From Tangfeifania sp. (lineage in GTDB: Bacteria; Bacteroidota; Bacteroidia; Bacteroidales; Prolixibacteraceae): a stretch of DNA of 5,017 nt. Shown piece after piece: positions 1 through 5,017 of this stretch; within the stretch, counting starts at the first letter, position 1; every line of letters starts with the position of its first letter. The translations under genes and the position numbers were made by a program. Under the pieces are notes generated by a model. It saw nothing but the letters and a program-made list of their open reading frames with translations. It made no database searches and was not told where the DNA came from. The stretch lies in NCBI GenBank assembly GCA_018400515.1, contig JAGYMR010000217.1:1-5017 (forward strand), given 5' to 3'.

Positions 1-31
1 GAAAGATTTACAAATTTAACCCGCGCTGAAC

Positions 32-1057
32 ATGACAAAAGAAGAAAAGAATCAGATGAACAAAGAGAAGCTGAAAGCCCTTCAGCTTACCATGGACAAA
101 ATTGAAAAGAGTTATGGAAAGGGATCGATCATGCGGATGGGCGATCGTGCTGTTGAAAATCTTCCGGCCATTCAATCCGGGTCGATCGCTCTGGATGTGG
201 CTCTGGGGGTTGGCGGATACCCCAAGGGCAGGGTAGTGGAGATCTTCGGACCTGAGTCCTCCGGAAAGACAACCCTGGCGATCCATGCCATTGCTGAGGC
301 GCAAAAAGCCGGAGGTATCGCAGCCATTGTGGATGCTGAGCATGCATTTGATCCCTATTATGCCAAAAAACTGGGGGTTGACACTGAAGAACTGCTTATT
401 TCCCAGCCCGATAACGGGGAACAGGCCCTGGAGATTGTGGATAACCTGGTGCGGTCGGGAGCGATAGACATTATTGTGATCGATTCCGTGGCTGCCCTGA
501 CACCAAAAGCTGAACTCGAGGGAGAAATGGGGGATTCGAAGATGGGGCTGCAGGCACGGTTAATGTCCCAGGCTTTGCGAAAACTGACCGGGAATATCAG
601 TAAAACCAAAACCTGCTGTATTTTCATCAACCAGTTGCGGGAGAAGATCGGCGTCATGTTTGGCAATCCGGAAACCACCACCGGGGGGAATGCCCTGAAG
701 TTTTACTCTTCGGTCCGGTTGGATATACGGCGCATTGGACAGATAAAAGACGGGGATGAAGTGATGGGGATTAATGCGCGTGTAAAGGTGGTGAAAAATA
801 AAGTGGCACCTCCCTTCCGGAAAGCTGAATTCGATATTCTTTACGGCGAAGGGATTTCCAAATCCGGCGAGATCATCGATCTGGGGGTACAATTCAAGAT
901 CATCAAAAAGAGTGGTTCCTGGTTCAGCTACGGGGACACCAAACTCGGTCAGGGGCGGGAAACCGTCCGGAACCTGATCCTGGATAATCCCGAACTTGCT
1001 CAGGAGCTGGAGACAAAGATCCTCGCAGCGATTACGGGGAGCAGTGATGAAAAATAA
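32..1057 (+). CDS. recA: RecA recombinase, DNA strand-exchange ATPase
   Basis: RecA coats single-stranded DNA as an ATP-dependent filament, catalyses homologous pairing and strand exchange, and acts in recombinational repair in the cytoplasm. The 341-residue protein is full length and near-identical to the family at all key sites. The Walker A motif GPESSGKTT is at residues 73-81 (Lys79), the catalytic Glu103 lies in DAEHAFDP, and Walker B IIVIDS ends at Asp151-Ser152. DNA-binding loop L1 is near 161-170 ([10 protein letters not shown]). Gln201 in FINQLR and loop L2 with [10 protein letters not shown] (211-220) couple ATP to DNA. Numbering runs seven ahead of E. coli RecA. The C-terminus (GSSDEK) is shorter and less acidic than in Proteobacteria. 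The start at 32 gives an eight-residue lysine/glutamate-rich extension before Met9 (base 56). Such extensions are common in the family, but neither start has a strong ribosome binding site. An intrinsic terminator follows. The identification is certain; only the start is open. Confidence 0.98.
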   Translation: MTKEEKNQMNKEKLKALQLTMDKIEKSYGKGSIMRMGDRAVENLPAIQSGSIALDVALGVGGYPKGRVVEIFGPESSGKTTLAIHAIAEAQKAGGIAAIVDAEHAFDPYYAKKLGVDTEELLISQPDNGEQALEIVDNLVRSGAIDIIVIDSVAALTPKAELEGEMGDSKMGLQARLMSQALRKLTGNISKTKTCCIFINQLREKIGVMFGNPETTTGGNALKFYSSVRLDIRRIGQIKDGDEVMGINARVKVVKNKVAPPFRKAEFDILYGEGISKSGEIIDLGVQFKIIKKSGSWFSYGDTKLGQGRETVRNLILDNPELAQELETKILAAITGSSDEK

Positions 1058-1081
1058 TTTAATGGACAATGGAAGTGTTTG

Positions 1082-1119
1082 CTGGATGAACCGCTCCTGT
1101 CGATTCATCCAGTTTTTTT
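1082..1119 (+). terminator. Intrinsic (rho-independent) terminator of recA
   Basis: A perfect 9-bp inverted repeat, CTGGATGAA (1082-1090) and TTCATCCAG (1104-1112), encloses a 13-base loop and is followed directly by seven T (1113-1119). This is the standard form of a rho-independent terminator. It begins 25 bases after the recA stop codon and points the same way as recA, so it should end the recA transcript and separate it from the threonine genes. There is no A-run on the other side of the stem, so it looks one-directional. The large loop is slightly unusual. Confidence 0.9.
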
Positions 1120-1270
1120 AAGCAGCGATCCCTTCTTAAGGAAACGGACATTGACATTTTTGCAACAAATTTTATACAAAAAGCGGTATTTAAAAAAGTT
1201 TTTTGGGAGCGCAATGCGGTTCCTGGCGTTCGGACATATTAAATAAGCAAATTCAAAAAAGAGTCATAAA
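1120..1270 (+). other. AT-rich leader between recA terminator and thrA
   Basis: This non-coding stretch holds the presumed thrA promoter and 5' leader. It contains a mirror-like A6-G-T6 tract (1192-1204) followed by GGG, then a short GC-richer part (about 1205-1235) and an A-rich stretch up to the start codon. I see no reading frame with a run of threonine or isoleucine codons, no convincing second terminator hairpin, and no recognisable riboswitch. An attenuation mechanism like that of the enterobacterial thr leader is therefore not supported. The A-rich bases 1255-1263 (AAAAAAGAG), seven bases before the thrA ATG, are the likely ribosome-binding region, of the weak A-rich kind usual in Bacteroidota. 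Confidence 0.6.
1151..1178 (+). promoter_or_regulatory. Possible promoter of the thrA operon
   Basis: TTGACA at 1151-1156 and TATACA at 1173-1178 are separated by 16 bases, resembling a general sigma-70 promoter in the AT-rich leader between the recA terminator and thrA. A start of transcription near 1185 would leave an untranslated leader of about 85 bases. A promoter is expected here because the recA terminator isolates thrA. The caution is that Bacteroidota mostly use a TTTG / TAnnTTTG promoter. A TTTG occurs at 1159-1162, but no good TAnnTTTG follows at the right spacing. The exact element is therefore uncertain. Confidence 0.35.
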
Positions 1271-3694
1271 ATGAGAGTTTTAAAATTTGGCGGCACTTCA
1301 GTGAGTTCAGCCGAAAATCTGCAAAAGGTAAGATCCATTGTCCTGGAGCAACAGGAGGATGTCGTGGTGGTTGTTTCCGCACTGGAGGGCATTACCGATC
1401 TTATTTTGCATGCTGCGCGGATTGCCTCGGGAGGGGAGGAGGATTTTCACCATGATCTGAAAACGATCAAAAACCGGCATGCTGCGCTCATTGCCGATCT
1501 TTTTAAAGGGGCCGGCCCGGTGGAATACATCCTGGATGAACTTTTTGAGGAACTGGAGCAGATCCTGACCGGAATCACGCTGGTAGGAGAGTTAACACCT
1601 AAAACGCTGGACCGGATTGCCGGTATTGGAGAAAAGATCTCCTCCCACATCATCGCCGGGTTTATCCCGGGAGCACTCCGGGAAGATGCCGCAGAATTCA
1701 TTCGCACCGACAGCCAGTTTGGAAGGGCATCGGTTGATTTTAAAACCACCAACCGATTGATTCAGGGAAAATTCAGCCATTTAAAGGGTGTTGTTGTGGT
1801 TCCGGGATTCATTGCCAAAAATGATCAAAACGAATTTACCACCCTGGGGCGCGGCGGCTCCGATTATACTGCTGCCATAATAGCTGCGGCCCTGGAGGCT
1901 GATTCGCTGGAGATATGGACCGATGTGGACGGGTTCATGACGGCTGATCCCCGTGTTATCAGTAAAGCCTATACCATTCCCGAGCTGACCTATGCGGAGG
2001 CGATGGAGCTTTCCCATTTCGGGGCCAAAGTGGTCTATCCCCCGACCATTTTGCCTGTCTACCAGAAAGGCATCCCCATTCAGATAAAAAATACTTTTCA
2101 GCCCGCGAATGAGGGTACCCGTATTTTAAGCAGTGCGGCCAGCCGCAAGGACCGGCCCATCAAAGGAATATCCTCGATATCCGGAATTTCACTGCTCACC
2201 CTTCAGGGAATCGGGATGGTCGGTGTAACAGGTATTTCGATGCGGCTGTTCACAGCCCTGGCCCAGGTAGGAGTGAACGTCATCCTGATTTCCCAGGCTT
2301 CTTCTGAGAATTCCATCAGTGTGGCCATTGATGAGGCGGTTGTTGAGCTTGCCGAAAACTCAATCCACGCCGAGTTTGAAAAAGAGATCGCACGGGGACA
2401 GGTAAGCAGGCTTTCTGTGGAAAGCGGTCTTTCCATTGTTGCCATTGTTGGGGAAAATATGAAACACACCCCGGGCATTGCAGGGAAACTGTTTTCCACC
2501 ATCGGAAAGAACGGGATCAATGTGATTGCCATTGCGCAGGGGGCCTCGGAGTTAAATATCTCCTGGGTGGTGAAAACCTCTGAACTGCGAAAAAATCTGA
2601 ATGTGGTACACGAATCCTTCTTCCTATCGGAAAATGTGGAGCTGAATGTTTTCCTGATGGGCATTGGAACCGTTGGCGGCAGTTTGCTGGAGCAATTGCT
2701 GAAACAGCAGGAAAAACTGCTGAAGGAGAAGCATCTGAAAGTTAAACTGACCGGTGTGGCCAATTCTAAAAAAATGCTTTTCCGTCGTGATGGGCTTGGC
2801 ATTGCTTCTGTCAGGGATGCCCTTGAAAAACAGGGCAAAAAGTCAACCCTGCAGGGGTTTCTGGAGGAGATGAGGGAAATGAATATTTACAACTCTGTTT
2901 TCGTTGACTGTACGGCATCGGATGAGGTTGCCCAGCTTTACAGGGATGTACTCCGTTCGAATGTTTCCATTGTTACCGCCAATAAAGTGGCTGCCTCCTC
3001 TTCGTTTGAGAATTATTCCGGGTTGAAGGACCTGGCGAAGCAGAAGGGCGTTAAGTTTTTGTTTGAAACCAACGTGGGAGCCGGACTGCCCATTATTAAC
3101 ACCCTGAATGACCTCATCTATTCAGGCGACCGCATCCTGAAGATTGAGGCGGTTTTGTCCGGCACCCTGAATTTTATTTTTAATGAGATATCGGCCGAGC
3201 TTCCCCTTAGTCAGACCATCCTGCAGGCAAAGGAAAAGGGGTTTTCGGAACCTGATCCGCGGGTGGATTTAAGCGGGGTGGATGTAGCCCGGAAAATTCT
3301 GATTCTTGCCCGCGAAGCCGGATATCCACTTGAGATGGAGGATATTACCATCAACCGGTTTATTCCTGATTCCTTTTTTGAAGGGTCGCTGGATGATTTT
3401 TGGAAAAACATTATACAACTGGACACAACCTTTGAGGAGAAACGGAAAAAACTGGAGGAGAACCACAGGAAGTGGCGGTTTGTGGCCCGCTATGAGGAAG
3501 GGAAAGCACAAATCGGGCTGCAGGAAGTTGATTCCAGGCACCCCTTTTACGATCTGGAAGGCAGCAACAACCTGGTGATGTACACCACGGAAAGGTACAA
3601 CGAATTTCCCATGCTGATCAAAGGATACGGTGCCGGCGCTTCGGTCACCGCTGCCGGGGTTTTTGCCGACCTGATCAAAGTGTCAAGTATCTGA
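1271..3694 (+). CDS. thrA: Bifunctional aspartokinase / homoserine dehydrogenase I
   Basis: This fused cytoplasmic enzyme catalyses the first and third steps of threonine synthesis: ATP-dependent phosphorylation of aspartate, and NAD(P)H-dependent reduction of aspartate semialdehyde to homoserine. The 807 residues match the usual length of about 810. The kinase domain (1 to about 290) shows KFGGTS (5-10), Glu121 in GEKISS, GRGGSDYTA (193-201; Arg194, Asp198) and WTDVDGFMTADPR (216-228). Two ACT regulatory domains follow, at roughly 305-375 and 386-450. The dehydrogenase half begins near 457 with the nucleotide-binding GIGTVG (464-469). It continues with TANKVA (569-574), ETNVGAGLP (599-607), LSGTLNFIF (629-637) and EPDPRVDLSGVDVARK (660-675). 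By alignment with the yeast enzyme, Glu660, Asp666, Asp671 and Lys675 are the substrate and catalytic residues. Both halves look intact. Conserved Gln342 and Gln423 in the ACT domains suggest feedback inhibition by threonine. The gene is probably cotranscribed with the gene 31 bp downstream. Confidence 0.97.
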   Translation: MRVLKFGGTSVSSAENLQKVRSIVLEQQEDVVVVVSALEGITDLILHAARIASGGEEDFHHDLKTIKNRHAALIADLFKGAGPVEYILDELFEELEQILTGITLVGELTPKTLDRIAGIGEKISSHIIAGFIPGALREDAAEFIRTDSQFGRASVDFKTTNRLIQGKFSHLKGVVVVPGFIAKNDQNEFTTLGRGGSDYTAAIIAAALEADSLEIWTDVDGFMTADPRVISKAYTIPELTYAEAMELSHFGAKVVYPPTILPVYQKGIPIQIKNTFQPANEGTRILSSAASRKDRPIKGISSISGISLLTLQGIGMVGVTGISMRLFTALAQVGVNVILISQASSENSISVAIDEAVVELAENSIHAEFEKEIARGQVSRLSVESGLSIVAIVGENMKHTPGIAGKLFSTIGKNGINVIAIAQGASELNISWVVKTSELRKNLNVVHESFFLSENVELNVFLMGIGTVGGSLLEQLLKQQEKLLKEKHLKVKLTGVANSKKMLFRRDGLGIASVRDALEKQGKKSTLQGFLEEMREMNIYNSVFVDCTASDEVAQLYRDVLRSNVSIVTANKVAASSSFENYSGLKDLAKQKGVKFLFETNVGAGLPIINTLNDLIYSGDRILKIEAVLSGTLNFIFNEISAELPLSQTILQAKEKGFSEPDPRVDLSGVDVARKILILAREAGYPLEMEDITINRFIPDSFFEGSLDDFWKNIIQLDTTFEEKRKKLEENHRKWRFVARYEEGKAQIGLQEVDSRHPFYDLEGSNNLVMYTTERYNEFPMLIKGYGAGASVTAAGVFADLIKVSSI

Positions 3695-3710
3695 ATTTCT
3701 ATAATCTGTT

Positions 3711-3716
3711 AAAAGG
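3711..3716 (+). promoter_or_regulatory. Ribosome binding site of the apgM-like gene
   Basis: AAAAGG lies nine bases before the ATG at 3726 and is the best Shine-Dalgarno-like match in the window. It supports that start. A second ATG at 3719-3721 lies between them but runs straight into TAA (3722-3724), so it cannot start the gene. It forms a one-codon start-stop just ahead of the real start. Confidence 0.55.
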
Positions 3717-3725
3717 CCATGTAAC

Positions 3726-4931
3726 ATGAAGCACATTATTATTCTTGGAGACGGAATGGCAGATGAGCCGCTGGCTGGTTACGGGGGAAAAACCCCGCTG
3801 CAGATGGCCCGCAAACCGCACATCGACTGGCTGGCAAAAAACGGGCAGACAGGCCGTTTGGTAACGGTTCCAGGTACCATGCACCCAGGGAGCGAAATTG
3901 CCAACATGGCTGTACTGGGATACGATGTCGAGAAGGTTTTTCAGGGACGGGGCGTGCTCGAAGCCGCCAGCATGGGCGTGGAGCTTCAGCCCGGTGACCT
4001 GGCGATGCGTTGCAACCTTATCTGTGTCGAAAACGGAACCATTAAGAACCATTCGGCAGGACATATATCCACCGGAGAAGCTTCGGTACTCATTCAGCAC
4101 CTCAATGAAAAACTGGGAAGTGAAAGCCTGAAGTTTTATCCCGGGGTTTCCTACCGGCATTTGCTGGTTTTGAAAGGTGCCGGCCGGGAGATTGAATGCA
4201 CCCCTCCCCACGATGTTCCGGGAGCCCCTTTCAGGGACGTTCTGGTGCGCCCGCGGAGACCGGAAGCAGCTCCGGATGCGGAGCGTCTCAATCGGTTGAT
4301 CCTGAAATCGCAGGAACTGCTTGACCGCCATCCCGTAAATGTCCGGCGGCGGGAGGAGGGAAAAGACCCCGCCACCAGCATCTGGCCCTGGTCGCCCGGG
4401 TTTAAACCGGCCATGCCCACGCTGGAAGCAATGTTCGGGATTAAACGGTCAGCCGTCATTTCAGCCGTGGACTTAATCCAGGGGATCGGGGTTTATGCCG
4501 GTATGGAGGTGATCAGGGTAGAAGGCGCCACCGGTTTGTATGACACCAATTACGAGGGGAAAGCCCGGGCTGCCATCGAGGCGCTCCGGGAGAAAGATTT
4601 TGTTTATCTCCACATTGAAGCGAGCGACGAAGCCGGACACGAAGGGGATGTTGAGCTGAAAACCAAAACGATCGAATACCTCAATGACCGGGTGGTGAAA
4701 ACGATTCTAGAGGAGACACAGAAAATGGATGAGGACGTGGCCATCGCCGTCCTGCCGGATCACCCGACACCCTGTGCCCTGAAAACGCATACCCGGGAGC
4801 CGGTACCCTTTTTGATCTATAAACCCGGAACAACCCCTGATCCGGTGGAGGTATACGATGAATTCAGTACCCGGAAGGGGAAATTCGGTCTTTTGAAAGG
4901 CGATGCATTTATCAAAACATTTTTCAAATGA
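3726..4931 (+). CDS. ApgM-family metalloenzyme, probable homoserine kinase
   Basis: This 401-residue cytoplasmic protein belongs to the alkaline phosphatase superfamily, in the branch of archaeal-type, cofactor-independent phosphoglycerate mutase (ApgM). Metal and nucleophile sites are in place: Asp9 in GDGMAD (8-13), Ser56 in HPGSEIANMAVLGYD (53-67), Asp301 and His305 in EASDEAGHEGD (298-308), Asp345-His346 in LPDHPTP (343-349), and His355 in THTREPVPFL (354-363). Other family blocks are NHSAGHISTGEA (108-119), FYPGVSYRHLLVL (137-149) and GATGLYDTNYEGKA (267-280). Instead of the mutase-type segment before the C-terminal domain it has SIWPWSPGFKPAMP (218-231). I recall this W-x-W segment as a mark of the subfamily named proposed homoserine kinase (TIGR02535). 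That subfamily replaces GHMP-type ThrB in many Bacteroidota and anaerobes. The position 31 bp after thrA, with no terminator between, supports phosphorylation of homoserine to O-phosphohomoserine as its job. Membership of the superfamily is certain; the kinase role is inferred from context and subfamily. The alternative is a phosphoglycerate mutase. Confidence 0.9.
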   Translation: MKHIIILGDGMADEPLAGYGGKTPLQMARKPHIDWLAKNGQTGRLVTVPGTMHPGSEIANMAVLGYDVEKVFQGRGVLEAASMGVELQPGDLAMRCNLICVENGTIKNHSAGHISTGEASVLIQHLNEKLGSESLKFYPGVSYRHLLVLKGAGREIECTPPHDVPGAPFRDVLVRPRRPEAAPDAERLNRLILKSQELLDRHPVNVRRREEGKDPATSIWPWSPGFKPAMPTLEAMFGIKRSAVISAVDLIQGIGVYAGMEVIRVEGATGLYDTNYEGKARAAIEALREKDFVYLHIEASDEAGHEGDVELKTKTIEYLNDRVVKTILEETQKMDEDVAIAVLPDHPTPCALKTHTREPVPFLIYKPGTTPDPVEVYDEFSTRKGKFGLLKGDAFIKTFFK

Positions 4932-4962
4932 AACGAGCATGTTCAGGAGATCACAAAAGGTG

Positions 4963-5017
4963 ATGAATAAAAATACAAGCGAGTTCCATGGGCCCTATGA
5001 AAAAAGGATGTTAGAAA
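4963..5017 (+). CDS. Possible start of an unidentified gene, cut by the window edge
   Basis: A frame opens with ATG at 4963, reads MNKNTSEFHGPYEKRMLE and is still open at the last base. It may equally start at the in-frame ATG 4939, adding MFRRSQKV. AGGAG (4945-4949) is 13 bases before 4963 and AAGG (4957-4960) only two bases before, so neither spacing is ideal. The reading direction and the lack of a terminator after the preceding gene would fit a further operon member. The few residues do not resemble the start of threonine synthase as I know it, and I do not recognise the protein. Eighteen codons are too few to be sure that this is a gene. Confidence 0.35.
   Translation, partial: MNKNTSEFHGPYEKRMLE

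Noticed and set aside
1..31. LexA (SOS) box or promoter for recA
   Set aside because: Only 31 bases are present and none match a known LexA operator or a Bacteroidota promoter; any control site must lie further upstream.
660..666. DPRVDL instead of DPRDDL in the homoserine dehydrogenase active-site block as a possible defect
   Set aside because: The changed position (Val665) is not a catalytic residue; Glu660, Asp666, Asp671 and Lys675 are all present. The coordinates given here are residue numbers in ThrA, not bases.
560..1108. Minus-strand open frame opposite recA reaching into the terminator
   Set aside because: Its start lies in the stem of the recA terminator and the rest mirrors conserved recA codons; a shadow.
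1120..1270. A threonine-type leader peptide or attenuator before thrA
   Set aside because: No short frame with clustered Thr or Ile codons and no terminator/antiterminator pair is visible; the only clear hairpin plus T-run is the recA terminator at 1082-1119.
2203..2838. Long minus-strand open frame inside thrA (211 codons)
   Set aside because: Lies wholly opposite a strongly conserved coding region; its serine-, phenylalanine- and proline-rich composition is typical of an antisense shadow.
3700..3705. TATAAT in the thrA-apgM gap as an internal promoter
   Set aside because: No matching upstream element at a sensible spacing in the end of thrA, and the hexamer is not the form used by Bacteroidota; the 31-bp gap is better read as within an operon.
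3699..4331. Long minus-strand open frame opposite the apgM-like gene (210 codons)
   Set aside because: Overlaps a gene with a complete set of conserved motifs; no family features in the translation and no ribosome binding site.
4950..4964. Hairpin ATCAC / GTGAT after the apgM-like gene as a terminator
   Set aside because: Only a 5-bp, AT-containing stem, with no T-run after it (GAATAAAAATAC follows); it also overlaps the next possible start codon.

Overview
The window carries three complete, intact genes on the + strand, plus the first bases of a possible fourth at the right edge: recA (32-1057), a fused aspartokinase/homoserine dehydrogenase gene thrA (1271-3694), and an alkaline-phosphatase-superfamily gene (3726-4931) that looks like archaeal-type phosphoglycerate mutase but is probably the homoserine kinase of the threonine pathway. 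The arrangement suggests a member of the Bacteroidota. A fused ThrA followed by an apgM-like gene in place of a GHMP-type thrB is typical of that phylum, translation starts are preceded by A-rich rather than strong Shine-Dalgarno sequence, and RecA has a short, weakly acidic C-terminus. The exact order or family cannot be fixed from this window.

Layout: bases 1-31 are the tail of the region upstream of recA and hold no clear promoter or ribosome binding site. recA ends at 1057 and is closed by a convincing intrinsic terminator (1082-1119: 9-bp perfect stem, then seven T). The remaining AT-rich leader (1120-1270) probably carries the promoter of the next operon. thrA and the apgM-like gene are separated by only 31 bp with no terminator, so they very likely form one transcript. 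After the apgM-like gene, 86 bp remain. They contain no terminator, and a reading frame opens at 4963 (or 4939) and runs off the window.

Function: recA is a housekeeping recombination and DNA repair gene with its own transcription unit. The two following genes supply three steps of threonine synthesis: aspartate to aspartyl phosphate (N-terminal ThrA), aspartate semialdehyde to homoserine (C-terminal ThrA), and, by inference, homoserine to O-phosphohomoserine (apgM-like protein). Aspartate semialdehyde dehydrogenase is not in the window. Threonine synthase (thrC), which often follows directly in Bacteroidota, is not recognisable in the few codons seen of the next frame.

This is mainly an ordinary housekeeping and amino-acid biosynthesis region. 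I see no mobile element, CRISPR array, RNA gene or clearly new system. The most interesting point is the non-orthologous homoserine kinase.
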